Shown here: piece after piece, positions 45,101-52,835 of the stretch
Layout of the letters: each line of letters starts with the position of its first letter
How positions within the stretch are numbered: position 1 is the stretch's first letter
Source: Luteimicrobium subarcticum
Lineage (GTDB): Bacteria > Actinomycetota > Actinomycetes > Actinomycetales > Cellulomonadaceae
Assembly: GCF_002798015.1 (NCBI RefSeq)
Contig: NZ_PGTZ01000006.1
Span: forward strand, 682,001 to 746,000
Direction of reading: 5' to 3'
Length of the DNA stretch: 64,000 bases
The notes under the pieces: model-generated
Seen by the model: only the letters and a program-made list of their open reading frames with translations
Databases searched by the model: none
Told to the model about the DNA's origin: nothing
Made by a program: the position numbers and the translations under genes

Positions 45101-45548
45101 GCTCGTCCGACGCGGCCGAGCCGCCGACCCACAGCCGGAAGCCGTTGTCGCCGATCGCGCTGAAGGTGTAGTCACCGGTCTTCGGAGCGGTCACGTAGCC
45201 CGACCAGCGGACTCCGACGTTCTCCGACTTCCCCGTCATCGCCTTGTACAGCGGGAGCATGTCGCTCACGTCGACGTCCGGGTCGAGCACCGACGTCTGC
45301 AGGTTCGCCGCCTCGAGCGGGAACGTGCTCGTGTTCGTGATCGTGTAGTAGTCGGCGCGCAGGCCGTGCGTGCCGTCGTCGGCCGCCGCGGCGAGCCGGG
45401 TCGCGGCCAGCGAGTCGGCCTGGCCCGCGGGCGTGGCGACCGCACCGAACGCGGACGTGGGTGCCAGTGCGCCCGCGGTGGCGAGCGCGAGAACCCCGAC
45501 CGCGACGGCTCGTAGCCGTCCGGTGTGGCTCAGGGGTGGGTAGTGCAT
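42192..45548 (-). CDS. Secreted GH2-family glycoside hydrolase with PA14 and LamG-like domains
   Basis: Predicted 1118-residue secreted enzyme. Signal peptide residues ~1-35 (GVLALATAGALAPTSAFGA). A PA14 sugar-binding domain spans ~65-190 (GLRADYYT, GFRLWVGG). GH2 sugar-binding, Ig-like and barrel domains span ~320-940; the acid/base region is WIPFNEGWGQW with Glu732. A concanavalin/LamG-like domain ends the protein (~950-1110, SYSISAWVRMDALP). GH2 includes beta-galactosidases, beta-mannosidases and beta-glucuronidases; the exact substrate cannot be assigned. The ATG at 45548 follows AGAGGA. LacI-type palindromes lie upstream, consistent with sugar-induced expression. Confidence 0.88.
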   Translation of the reverse strand: MHYPPLSHTGRLRAVAVGVLALATAGALAPTSAFGAVATPAGQADSLAATRLAAAADDGTHGLRADYYTITNTSTFPLEAANLQTSVLDPDVDVSDMLPLYKAMTGKSENVGVRWSGYVTAPKTGDYTFSAIGDNGFRLWVGGSAASDELIDWWVNDWDKTQTASHTVHLEAGQPVPFTFEQFQATGGAYIHLSWESADAGVAKQAVPQSAFTPASDFQTYDVRASIPTNGKSVVLQLPGAVTGLDGLKDHLRVPIDGTDYPVTSVAAGSSASKVVVTLGAAVLGNSYGRVVYDGKGSLAVDGTAAPEFNALIDNASAYQLTTKWAKDVDPNNPLPEYPRPQLTRDAWQNLNGKWDFEPLAAADTAAPTSWTGAQTAVVPYPIESQLSGIQKHYDNFAYHRTFTVPSDWKVGDKANQQRLELNFGAVDYQTTVLVNGKVVAQHTGGYDAFSADITDYVKSGANDLVVRVTDTTTNQATGKQSANPSGIFYTPSSGIWQTVWMEPVQQAHVDSLTLTPQLSGTTAAPDDSLDVTALSAGASSSATVFVTAYDANGKKVAATSGGANEKLSLRITGSHRWTPDDPYLYSLKVQLKDGKSNDTVDSYAGIRSIGIKNIDGTNKIVLNGQQTFLLATLDQGFWPDGVYTAPTDEALKWDVQTTKDLGFNTIRKHIKVEPARWYYDADKIGMMVWQDMPSGSNTTDAQRTEWKSELQRMISQHVSDTSIIGWIPFNEGWGQWGISQAADVAASIKAQDPSRLVNTRSGQNCCNMPGDTMSGDIIDYHDYTGPGNPAPDATRAAIDGEHGGFSLATLGHMWAGGSINPYGEVTNSKSLTDAYVENTAKLVGYARDHLSGSVYTQLTDVEGELNGFFTYDRRISKMDKARVRAINQEVVAAGAGEPATKGRGGLVGVGAWSFDSTSGASVPDQSGRAGSATLSGGATLVAGKHGKAVALDGKTAQADASVPKLDTTQSYSISAWVRMDALPKAYATAVAADSVQASGSSPFFLQYSGSNNAQQGFAFSFPNGPRAIASDVKVQTGQWYHLVGVRDADAGTVAVYVNGTLASTQKTTETHATSGTISIGRGQWQGADVDFLQGAVDDVHVFDRALSAQDVAKLAAS

Positions 45549-45672
45549 CGTCGATCCTCTTCTCGTCGTCGAGATGACTCGTGCGTGCTTCCCGGCGCAC
45601 CCAGCAGAGGCTTCGTCGCCACACAGGGGTACACCGGTGCACAGATTCTGACCACAAAGGCGCACAGTTGGC

Positions 45673-45697
45673 AACACTTTCGAACGTGTTTCGATCA
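45673..45697. promoter_or_regulatory. LacI-type palindromic operator upstream of GH2
   Basis: AACACTTTCGAACGTGTT (45673-45690) is an 18-bp palindrome with two mismatched positions and a central CG, the form expected for LacI-family operators. An overlapping stretch TTCGAACGTGTTTCGATCA (45679-45697) resembles the sequence beside the MFS/lacI pair. It lies about 125 bp upstream of the GH2 start. Confidence 0.5.
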
Positions 45698-45722
45698 TTC
45701 GATGAGCAGATAACGATCACGC

Positions 45723-45740
45723 ATCGATCCGTGGATCGAT
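45723..45740. repeat. 8-2-8 inverted repeat ATCGATCC-GT-GGATCGAT
   Basis: A perfect 8-bp inverted repeat around a GT centre, 175 bp upstream of the GH2 start and 33 bp from the operator-like palindrome. It could be a second operator. No gene reads away from it on the plus strand before rarD. Confidence 0.55.
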
Positions 45741-46024
45741 CAGAGGGGTGTCGGCGGCGTGTCGATCACGCCTCCTTCGACACGGTTCGATCGCCGGTTC
45801 GCGCCGCTGGCGACGCAGTCCGGCGCTCGGCTTCGTGACGCCACGCACCACAGCCGCGTGCCGGCGACCCGTCCCGCGAGCAGGTGGCGGCGGCAGGACG
45901 CGCTCCGTGGCGACGGGGGCTTGCTCGGGGGCGGGACGGCAGCGGCTGTGGTGCTCCGCGTCACGAACCGCGCTGCCTCCACCAGGCTGCCTCCGATGGG
46001 CTGCGTGTCACGTGCCCGGGTACG
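45741..46024. other. Intergenic stretch between GH2 control region and tRNA-Tyr terminator
   Basis: About 280 bases with no ribosome-binding site, no recognisable protein and no repeat. Open frames on both strands are high-GC artefacts. Confidence 0.5.
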
Positions 46025-46060
46025 ACGAAGGCCCCGGATCCGTGGATCCGGGGCCTTCGT
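46025..46060 (-). terminator. Terminator after tRNA-Tyr
   Basis: Perfect 17-bp arms (46025-46041 with 46044-46060) with only a GT centre lie seven bases beyond the 3' end of tRNA-Tyr on the minus strand. Confidence 0.8.
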
Positions 46061-46066
46061 CAGCGG

Positions 46067-46148
46067 TGGCAGGTGAGGGATTCGAACCCCCGAAGCATGA
46101 CGCGGCTGATTTACAGTCAGCTCCCTTTGGCCGCTCGGGCAACCTGCC
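46067..46148 (-). tRNA. tRNA-Tyr (GTA anticodon)
   Basis: An 82-nt type II tRNA with acceptor GGCAGGT, anticodon loop CTGTAAA, a long variable arm and T-arm GGGTTCGAATCCC. CCA is not encoded. A strong hairpin follows it. Confidence 0.95.
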
Positions 46149-46230
46149 GTGGCGAGCCAACGATACCCGGACCAGGGCCCCACGACGAAATCCGCCCGTC
46201 GGACGCCGTCGACCGGCCTACTCTCGACGG

Positions 46231-47244
46231 GTGCCCACCCCGCCGGACCCCGCGACCGAGACCCCTCGCGACGCCCCACGGCCGACCGGAACCACCGGCC
46301 AGGACCCGCAGCCCGACGCCGCCCGGCAGAGCCGGGAAGGTCTCGCCGCCGGCTTCGCCGCGTACCTGCTGTGGGGTGCGATGCCCCTCTACTTCCGCCT
46401 CCTCGAGCCCGCCGGCGCGCTCGAGATCATCGCCCACCGCGTCCTCTGGTCGCTCGTGTTCTGCCTCGTCCTCCTCCTCGCGACCGGCGGCCTACGGCCC
46501 CTGCGCGACGCCCTGCGCTCGGGTCGGCTCGTCGGCACGCTCTCCGTCGCCGCGGTCCTCGTCGCCGTCAACTGGAGCGTGTACGTCTGGGCCGTGCTGA
46601 ACGACCGTGTGCTCGACGCCGCGCTCGGGTACTTCGTCAACCCGATCGTCACCGTCCTGCTCGCCGTGGTCTTCCTGCGCGAACGCCTCCGGCCTCTGCA
46701 GTGGGCGTCGCTCGGGCTCGTGGGCGCCGCGGTGGTCGTGCTCGCCGTCGGCGTCGGCGGGATGCCGTGGGTGTCGCTCGCCCTCGCGTTCTCGTTCGGC
46801 CTGTACGGGCTGCTGAAGAACCGGGTCGGCGGCCGCGTGGCCGCCGCACCCGGCCTCGCCGTCGAGACGCTCGTCCTGACGCCTGTGGCCGCCGGCTACC
46901 TCGTCTGGCTCTCGGCCCAGAGCACCAACACGTTCACGCAGGACGGACCGTGGCACGCCGTCGCGCTCGCCTCCGCGGGCGTCGTCACCGCCGTCCCCCT
47001 GCTGCTGTTCGCCGCCGCCGCCCGGCGCATCCCGCTGAGCGTCGTCGGGCTGATCCAGTACCTCACGCCCGTCCTCCAGTTCCTCGTCGGGCTCCTCGTG
47101 TTCCACGAGGCCATGCCCGCGTCCCGCTGGGCGGGGTTCCTGCTCGTCTGGGCGGCGCTGATCGTGCTCACCGCCGACGCCCTCCGCCAGGTGCGCACGA
47201 CGCGTCGTCGGGCCGCTACGGTGGAACCATCACCCGCACCCTGA
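46231..47244 (+). CDS. rarD: EamA-family transporter RarD
   Basis: Predicted 337-residue ten-span inner-membrane permease of the drug/metabolite superfamily. RarD signatures are clear: [39 protein letters not shown] and ALGYFVNPI. The natural substrate of RarD proteins is not established; chloramphenicol-sensitivity gave the name. The GTG at 46231 leaves a Pro/Thr-rich N-terminal tail of ~35 residues. The frame is open upstream through tRNA-Tyr, which rules out a longer product. Confidence 0.88.
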   Translation: MPTPPDPATETPRDAPRPTGTTGQDPQPDAARQSREGLAAGFAAYLLWGAMPLYFRLLEPAGALEIIAHRVLWSLVFCLVLLLATGGLRPLRDALRSGRLVGTLSVAAVLVAVNWSVYVWAVLNDRVLDAALGYFVNPIVTVLLAVVFLRERLRPLQWASLGLVGAAVVVLAVGVGGMPWVSLALAFSFGLYGLLKNRVGGRVAAAPGLAVETLVLTPVAAGYLVWLSAQSTNTFTQDGPWHAVALASAGVVTAVPLLLFAAAARRIPLSVVGLIQYLTPVLQFLVGLLVFHEAMPASRWAGFLLVWAALIVLTADALRQVRTTRRRAATVEPSPAP

Positions 47245-47295
47245 AGCCGAGCAGTGGCGCCGCGTCCGACGCGTGCGCGTCCGAGGAGGGACACC

Positions 47296-47787
47296 GTGGC
47301 CGATTCGTCGTTCGACATCGTCAGCAAGATCGACCGTCAGGAGGTCGACAACGCGCTGAACCAGGCCTCCAAGGAGGTCGCGCAGCGGTACGACTTCCGG
47401 AACATCGGCGCGTCCGTCGCGTGGAGCGGCGAGAAGATCCTCATGGTGGCGAACTCGTCCGAGCGCGTCCTCGCGATCCTCGACGTCCTCGAGACCAAGC
47501 TCATCAAGCGCGGCATCTCGCTCAAGAGCCTGGACACCGACAAGGAGCCCAAGCCGTCCGGCAAGGAGTACCGCCTCGAGGCCGGCCTCAAGGAGGGCAT
47601 CTCGTCCGAGGACGCCAAGAAGATCACCAAGCTGATCCGCGACGAGGGCCCCAAGGCCGTCAAGACGCAGATCACCGGTGACGAGGTCCGCGTGACCAGC
47701 AAGTCCCGCGACGACCTGCAGAGCGTCATCGCGCTGCTCAAGGGCGCCGACCTCGACGTCGCGCTCCAGTTCGTCAACTACCGCTGA
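47296..47787 (+). CDS. yajQ: YajQ-family nucleotide-binding protein
   Basis: Predicted 163-residue two-domain RNP-like protein of the UPF0234 family. It starts [23 protein letters not shown], matching the family, and contains YDFRNIGA and [15 protein letters not shown]. Homologues bind cyclic-di-GMP or other nucleotides, or act in phage gene expression; the role here is unknown. The GTG at 47296 follows GAGGAGGG by five bases. It lies 51 bp after rarD, probably in the same transcript. Confidence 0.93.
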   Translation: MADSSFDIVSKIDRQEVDNALNQASKEVAQRYDFRNIGASVAWSGEKILMVANSSERVLAILDVLETKLIKRGISLKSLDTDKEPKPSGKEYRLEAGLKEGISSEDAKKITKLIRDEGPKAVKTQITGDEVRVTSKSRDDLQSVIALLKGADLDVALQFVNYR

Positions 47788-47799
47788 GGCGGTCCCCGC

Positions 47800-47849
47800 G
47801 CACGACGCACCGCCCCGGTCCCTGCAGGGACCGGGGCGGTGCGTCGTGC
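47800..47849. terminator. Bidirectional terminator, 50-bp perfect palindrome
   Basis: The whole 50 bp is its own reverse complement, centred on CTGCAG with no unpaired loop. It lies 12 bases after the yajQ stop and six bases before the stop of the convergent gene, so it can serve both. Confidence 0.85.
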
Positions 47850-47855
47850 GGAGAG

Positions 47856-48149
47856 TCAGGCGGGGCGGTCGCCGATCTCGTCCAGGCTCGCGAGCGCCGC
47901 GTCGAGCGCGTCACGCAGCGCGACGACCTGCTCGGGCCGCAGCAGGAGCTCGGCGGTGACGGCCGGGCCGGACGCACCCTGGACGGCGTCCCGGTAGGCG
48001 AGGCCCTCGGCGCGGACGAACACCACGGTCGGGCCGACGGCCCCGGCGTTCGGGCCGCTCGTCACCTGCTGCGCTCCCCCGCCGACGGCGAACGCCGTGA
48101 CGGCGAGGCCGTGCTCGAGGTCGGGGGCGCGGTCGTCGATGTCGCTCAT
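47856..48149 (-). CDS. Conserved hypothetical protein, 97 residues
   Basis: I do not recognise a named family. The 97-residue product is soluble, begins MSDIDDRAPDLEHGLAVTAF and has a central GPTVVFVRAEGLAYRDAV strand-rich part and a C-terminal helix (RPEQVVALRDALDAALASLDE). Codon use is like its neighbours. It is convergent with yajQ across a shared palindromic terminator and runs codirectionally with ohr upstream. No function can be assigned. Confidence 0.7.
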   Translation of the reverse strand: MSDIDDRAPDLEHGLAVTAFAVGGGAQQVTSGPNAGAVGPTVVFVRAEGLAYRDAVQGASGPAVTAELLLRPEQVVALRDALDAALASLDEIGDRPA

Positions 48150-48207
48150 GCGCGCCAGCCTAGACGGCGGCCGACGGCGCCGGCCGGGCGTCACGACGGC
48201 GAGCCCG

Positions 48208-48633
48208 TCAGCCGACCGTGACGTCCAGGGTCACGTCGACGTTGCCGCGCGTCGCGTTCGAGTACGGGCACACCTCGTGCGCGGCGGCGACGAGGGCGTC
48301 GGCGTCCTGCTGCGACAGCCCGGGCAGCTCGACACGCAACGTGACGGCCAGGCCGAACCCCACGCCGGACTCGTTCCGGCCGATGCCGACCTCCGCGGTC
48401 ACGGACTCGTCCGCGAGCGTGACGCCACGCTGCTTCGAGATCCCGAGCATCGCGCTGTGGAAGCACGCGGCGTAACCGGCGGCGAACAGCATCTCGGGGT
48501 TGAGCCCGCCGCCCGGACCGCCCATCTCCTGCGGCGGGAAGAGGTCGGTGTCCAGCGAGCCGTCGGACGTGCGGACGTGCCCGCTGCGGCCCTCACCGGT
48601 CGAGAGGGCGGATGCGGTGTAGAGGATGTCCAT
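48208..48633 (-). CDS. ohr: Organic hydroperoxide resistance protein (OsmC/Ohr family)
   Basis: Predicted 141-residue homodimeric thiol peroxidase that reduces fatty-acid and other organic hydroperoxides, using lipoylated proteins as electron donors in characterised cases. The two redox cysteines are Cys57 (YAACFHSAM) and Cys122 (VCPYSNATRGN). GGLNPEMLFAAGYAACF and VCPYSNATRGN favour Ohr over OsmC. The ATG at 48633 is canonical. No MarR-type OhrR gene lies beside it. Confidence 0.92.
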   Translation of the reverse strand: MDILYTASALSTGEGRSGHVRTSDGSLDTDLFPPQEMGGPGGGLNPEMLFAAGYAACFHSAMLGISKQRGVTLADESVTAEVGIGRNESGVGFGLAVTLRVELPGLSQQDADALVAAAHEVCPYSNATRGNVDVTLDVTVG

Positions 48634-48687
48634 GACCGGGGCAACAACCGGTGGCGCCCACACCTTCCCGCGCGAGCGGAAGCGCGT

Positions 48688-49452
48688 TCAGAGGGCCGTG
48701 AGGATCCTCGGGCCGTCGGCGGTGACCGCGATGGTGTGCTCGACGTGGGCCGCACGCGAGCCGTCCGCGCTCAGCAGCGTCCACCCGTCTGCGGCATGCC
48801 GGTACCGTCCCGACCCGCCGAGCAGGAACATGGGCTCGATCGCGATGGTCAGCCCCTCGCGCAGCTCGAGACCCTTGCGGCGGCGGCCTTCGTTCGGGAT
48901 GAACGGGTCCTCGTGCATGGTGTGGCCGATGCCGTGGCCGCCGTGGTCCTCGAGGTTGCCGTACCGGCCCTTGCGGGCGATCCTGTCGACGGCGTACCCG
49001 ATGTCGCCGACGTGGCTGCCGACGGTCGCCGCGGCGATGCCCGCGGCGAGCGCCTGCTCGGTGGCGGCGATCAGCTCGAGGTCCTCCGGGCGCGCGTCAC
49101 CGACGACGAACGAGGTCGCCGAGTCGCCCGTCCATCCGTCGAGCGTGGCGCCGCAGTCGATGCTCACCAGGTCGCCCGGCTCGATCGCCCGGTCCGTCGG
49201 GACGCCGTGGACGACCTCGTCGTTGACGCTCGCGCAGATCACCCCGGCGAACGGGGTCGGTGCCCACTGCGGGTGGTAGTTCAGGAACGGGGACGTCGCG
49301 CCCGCCCCGAAGATCACGTCGCGGGCGACCTGGTCGAGCTGCTTCATGGTCACCCCGACCTCGGCCGCCTCACGGCAGGCCTGCAGGGCCTGGGCGACCA
49401 CGCGCCCCGCCTCGCGCATCGCGTCGATCTCGCCGGGGGTCTTCAGTGCCAC
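48688..49452 (-). CDS. map: Type I methionine aminopeptidase
   Basis: Predicted 254-residue metalloenzyme that removes the initiator methionine from nascent proteins. Its five metal ligands are present: Asp99 (VSIDCGA), Asp110 (TGDSATSF), His177 (GIGHTMHE), Glu206 (IAIEPM) and Glu238 (HVEHTIAV). The GTG at 49452 gives a family-length product with no N-terminal zinc finger. Bacteria often place map beside secY or adk; here it is between htpX and ohr, so it may be a second copy. Confidence 0.95.
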   Translation of the reverse strand: MALKTPGEIDAMREAGRVVAQALQACREAAEVGVTMKQLDQVARDVIFGAGATSPFLNYHPQWAPTPFAGVICASVNDEVVHGVPTDRAIEPGDLVSIDCGATLDGWTGDSATSFVVGDARPEDLELIAATEQALAAGIAAATVGSHVGDIGYAVDRIARKGRYGNLEDHGGHGIGHTMHEDPFIPNEGRRRKGLELREGLTIAIEPMFLLGGSGRYRHAADGWTLLSADGSRAAHVEHTIAVTADGPRILTAL

Positions 49453-49513
49453 GGTTGCTCAGCTCTCCTGGTCGCGGGAAGGGTGGTGGGACGGGGGTGA
49501 CGACGGGCTCGTG

Positions 49514-49545
49514 CTCAGTAGTACGTGATCTCAGTAGTACGTGAT
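49514..49545. repeat. 16-bp tandem duplication at the htpX stop
   Basis: CTCAGTAGTACGTGAT occurs twice in direct tandem (49514-49529, 49530-49545). The copy at 49530 encodes the last htpX residues (ITYY) and its stop; the other lies just downstream and is untranslated. Confidence 0.9.
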
Positions 49546-50424
49546 GCCGCCCTGCGTGCCGGCCATCGCCTCGAGGCGCTGGATCCGGTCCGCCATGGGC
49601 GGGTGCGTCGAGAACAGCTTGGCCATGCCCGCGCCCGCCTTGAAGGGGTTCGCGATCATGAGGTGCGAGACGTCGACCAGCTTCTGGTCCTGCGGCAGCG
49701 GACGGGCCTGCGTGCCCGACTCGAGCTTGCGCAGCGCGGACGCGAGGGCCAGCGGGTCGCCCGTCAGGGACGCGCCGTCCTCGTCCGCGTCGTACTCGCG
49801 GGTGCGGGAGATCGCGAGCTGGATGACGGACGCCGCCAGCGGCGCCAGGATCATCAGCGCGAGCGCCGCGAACACGTTGCCGCCGCCGTTGTCGCGCCGG
49901 TCGCCGCCCCCGCCGAAGAACAGTAGGAACTGGGACAGCGACGTGATGACGCCCGCGATCGCAGCAGCGACCGACGACGTGAGGATGTCGCGGTTGTACA
50001 CGTGCATCAGCTCGTGGCCGAGGACGCCGCGCAGCTCGCGCTCGTCGAGCAGCCCGAGGATGCCCTCGGTGCAGCACACCGCGGCGTTGCTGGGGTTGCG
50101 GCCGGTCGCGAACGCGTTCGGCGCCTGCGTGGGCGACACGAAGAGCTTCGGCATCGGCTGGTTCGCCTTCTGCGAGAGCTCCCGCACGATGCGGTACATG
50201 CCCGGCTGCTCCTGCTCCGTCACCGGGTACGCGTGCATCGAGCGGATCGCGAGCTTGTCGGAGTTCCAGTACCCGACGAACGTGCCGACCAGACCCAGCC
50301 CGACGAAGATCCACAGCATGCCCGCGGAGCCGCGGAAGAAGAGCGCCCAGATGGCGAGGAGCACGACCCAGAGCACGCTGAACAGCAGCGTCGTCTTGAG
50401 ACCGTTGTGATGCCTGTGCTTCAT
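49531..50424 (-). CDS. htpX: Membrane zinc metalloprotease HtpX
   Basis: Predicted 297-residue M48 membrane protease for quality control of membrane proteins. Two spans occur at ~12-50 and two more at ~152-205. The catalytic HELMH motif is at 137-141, with the third ligand in SRTREYDADEDGA. The ATG at 50424 is canonical. The stop falls inside a 16-bp tandem duplication that appears to have copied the final codons without altering the protein. Confidence 0.94.
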   Translation of the reverse strand: MKHRHHNGLKTTLLFSVLWVVLLAIWALFFRGSAGMLWIFVGLGLVGTFVGYWNSDKLAIRSMHAYPVTEQEQPGMYRIVRELSQKANQPMPKLFVSPTQAPNAFATGRNPSNAAVCCTEGILGLLDERELRGVLGHELMHVYNRDILTSSVAAAIAGVITSLSQFLLFFGGGGDRRDNGGGNVFAALALMILAPLAASVIQLAISRTREYDADEDGASLTGDPLALASALRKLESGTQARPLPQDQKLVDVSHLMIANPFKAGAGMAKLFSTHPPMADRIQRLEAMAGTQGGITYY

Positions 50425-50445
50425 CGCCTCAAACTACCGTGGACG

Positions 50446-50511
50446 CCTGGACGCCCGCTGGGCAGCGGCCGTGCGGGTGAGCACGTGCCCGGTGCCCGGC
50501 GGGCGTCCAGG
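50446..50511 (-). terminator. Terminator after fprA
   Basis: Long arms (50446-50464 with 50493-50511, CCTGGACGCCCGC / GCGGGCGTCCAGG at the base) begin nine bases after the fprA stop and end before htpX. Confidence 0.7.
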
Positions 50512-50520
50512 AGCGCGCAG

Positions 50521-51894
50521 TCAGTCGCGCGCGAGCGCGATGGAGATCTGCTCGTCGCGCGGGACGACCTTGATGCGCTTGCGGCCGTGGGGCTCGCCGA
50601 GCGACTTCTCGTGGTCGTCGAGACGCAGCCAGCTGGTCCAGTCGACGTAGTCGACGCCGCGGTCGCGCAGGAAGTCGAGGATCGCCTGCGGGTCGCCGTG
50701 GGCCGCCGGGAGCTCGTCGCGGCCCTCGAAGTCCTCGACGAGGTGGCGGACCGTCTCGGACGCGTCCGACTTGGTGTGGCCGATGAGGCCCACCGGGCCG
50801 CGCTTGATCCAGCCGGTCGCGTAGACGCCCTCGACGTGCTCGCCGTCGAGGTCGACGACGCGGCCCTCACGGTTCGAGATGACGCCCTTGAGCTCGTCGA
50901 ACGGGATCTCCGGCAGCGGCGAGCCGAAGTAGCCGACCGCGCGGTACACGGCGCCGACGTTCCAGTCGTGGAACTCGCCCGTGCCCGACACCGTGCCGTC
51001 GCCGTTCAGCTGCGTGCGCTCGGTGCGCAGACCCGTGACGCCCTGCTCCTCGTCGCCCAGCACCTCGGCCGGCGCGTGGAGGAAGTGCAGGTGCAGGCGG
51101 CGCGACGCGGTGAGCTCGGCCGGGTCCTTGAGGGTCCAGTCGGTGAGCGTCTTGACGACCTGCTTGGTCTGGTTCGACGAGCTGATGGCGGCCATCGAGC
51201 CCTCGTCGAAGTCGAAGTCCTCCGGGTACACGACGACGTCGACGTCCGGCACGTGGCCGAGCTCGCGCAGCTCGAGCGGCGAGAACTTGGCCTGCGCCGG
51301 GCCACGGCGCGCGAACACGTGCACGTCCTTGACCGGCGACGCCTTGAGGATCTCGTACACGTTCGCCGGGATCTCGGTGGGCAGCAGGTCGTCCGCGTGC
51401 TTGGCGAGGATGCGGGCCACGTCGAGCGCGACGTTGCCGGCGCCCAGGACGGCGACCGACTCCTGGTCGAGCGGCCAGGTGCGCGCGACGTCCGGGTGAC
51501 CGTCGTACCAGGACACGAAGTCGGCCGCGCCGTACGAGCGCGGCAGGTCGATGCCCTCGATCGCCAGTGCGGCGTCACGGATGGCACCGGTGGAGAAGAT
51601 CACGGCGTCGTAGAACTGGCGCAGGTCGTCGAGCTTGACGTCCACGCCGTAGTCGACGTTCGCGATGAGGCGGATGTCGCCGCGGTCCAGCACCTTGTGC
51701 AGCGCGTCGATGATGAGCTTGATGCGCGGGTGGTCGGGGGCCACGCCGTAGCGGACCAGACCGAACGGCGCGGGGAGGCGCTCGAACAGGTCGATGCTGA
51801 CGTCGAGGTCGGTCTTCGACAGGATGTCCGACGCGTAGATGCCGGCCGGGCCTGCGCCGACGACGGCGACGCGGAGGGGACGGTTGCTGCTCAC
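50521..51894 (-). CDS. fprA: Ferredoxin/adrenodoxin-type NADP reductase
   Basis: Predicted 457-residue FAD enzyme that passes electrons between NADPH and ferredoxin, homologous to mycobacterial FprA and mitochondrial adrenodoxin reductase. The FAD Rossmann motif VVGAGPAG is at 11-18 and the NADP motif VLGAGNVALDVAR follows in the middle; FERLPAPFGLVRYGVAPDHP and ATGWIKRGPVGLIGHTKSDA are typical. The GTG at 51894 gives family length. An upstream in-frame ATG at 52044 with GGGGGAG would add 50 residues and is less likely. Confidence 0.92.
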   Translation of the reverse strand: MSSNRPLRVAVVGAGPAGIYASDILSKTDLDVSIDLFERLPAPFGLVRYGVAPDHPRIKLIIDALHKVLDRGDIRLIANVDYGVDVKLDDLRQFYDAVIFSTGAIRDAALAIEGIDLPRSYGAADFVSWYDGHPDVARTWPLDQESVAVLGAGNVALDVARILAKHADDLLPTEIPANVYEILKASPVKDVHVFARRGPAQAKFSPLELRELGHVPDVDVVVYPEDFDFDEGSMAAISSSNQTKQVVKTLTDWTLKDPAELTASRRLHLHFLHAPAEVLGDEEQGVTGLRTERTQLNGDGTVSGTGEFHDWNVGAVYRAVGYFGSPLPEIPFDELKGVISNREGRVVDLDGEHVEGVYATGWIKRGPVGLIGHTKSDASETVRHLVEDFEGRDELPAAHGDPQAILDFLRDRGVDYVDWTSWLRLDDHEKSLGEPHGRKRIKVVPRDEQISIALARD

Positions 51895-52185
51895 GTGAGG
51901 TGCGCCTTCCGTGCTGTGGGTCTTCGGACGCCGCCTGGCCCGTCCGTGCTCCCGGGCGGCTGTCTGGCCGGCGACCGGGCGGGGTCGGACGTCGGGACGA
52001 CCGTCCAGGCTGACGACGGTCTTGAGGAACGCTGGCGGCGTCATCCGGGGTTCTCCCCCGAGTCTATGACGCGCACGCCTCCGACCAGTGTGCCCGCCAT
52101 CTCGCACGGTGGATACGTCGTCCCACATCGCGGACCATTGTGTCCCGGTCCCGGCTCCGCGTGCCGGTCCCGTGTCCCGGACCGC
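51895..52185. other. fprA upstream region
   Basis: About 290 bases between fprA and the type VII locus. A CATAGACT box on the minus strand near 52064-52071 could be a -10 for fprA but lacks a good -35. No gene is seen. Confidence 0.45.
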
Positions 52186-52806
52186 TCAGACCGTGCCGGA
52201 CACCCCGGTCCCCGCGACCGCCTGCAGCGCCCGCTCCAGGTCCTCGCGCGACGCGGCACCCGCCGTCGCCCGCAGCGGCCGGTACGCCGGCACGACGACC
52301 GCCGCGCCCGTCGCGCCGACCACCCACAGGGCGTCGCGCCGCGCCGACCCGAACACCGCCGGCGCGACGTGCACCGACGTCAGCGTCGCCCGGTCGAGCA
52401 CCCACCGCGGCTGCTCGTCCTTGCGGAACCACACCTCGATGCGGTCCGGCAGCACCGCCAGGGCCGCCACCGAGCCACCCTGCCCGGCGATGTTCGCCCG
52501 CGAGACGCCCAGCGCCGTCGCGACGTCCAGCATCTCCGACGCCGTCGTCGCGGGCACCACCGCTGCGCCCGGTCGCAGCGCGGCCACGCGGCGCGCCAGC
52601 CCGTCGATCCGCCGCGTGACCACCCACAGCGTCACGACCACGATCACCAGCACGACGAGGATCGCGATCGTCCAGGTCAACGAGTCGGTGTCGCCGTCGC
52701 GGACCTGGTTCACCAGCCGCAGCACGCTCACCAGCGCGAGCGCGACCAGCGCCCACAGATACCACCGGCGACGCTGCTCCGCGCCATCTCCTCCGTGCTC
52801 AGCCAT
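52186..52806 (-). CDS. Hypothetical two-span membrane protein of the type VII cassette
   Basis: Predicted 206-residue protein with two membrane spans (~20-37 and ~48-68) and a ~135-residue cytoplasmic domain. That domain contains LPDRIEVWFRKDEQPRWVLDR and ends near GVSGTV. No named family is recognised. The ATG at 52806 follows GGGAGG. It is the last gene of cassette A, 29 bp after another small membrane protein. It may help assemble or regulate the secretion machine; this is guilt by association only. Confidence 0.7.
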   Translation of the reverse strand: MAEHGGDGAEQRRRWYLWALVALALVSVLRLVNQVRDGDTDSLTWTIAILVVLVIVVVTLWVVTRRIDGLARRVAALRPGAAVVPATTASEMLDVATALGVSRANIAGQGGSVAALAVLPDRIEVWFRKDEQPRWVLDRATLTSVHVAPAVFGSARRDALWVVGATGAAVVVPAYRPLRATAGAASREDLERALQAVAGTGVSGTV

Positions 52807-52835
52807 CTCTCGGTTCCTCCCTGCGCCCGGCGCGG

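Noticed and set aside
41202-45515. A 1437-codon plus-strand frame opposite ssuC and the GH2 gene
   Set aside because: It is antisense to two clear genes, has the same low-complexity composition, and crosses the ssu control region and a terminator.
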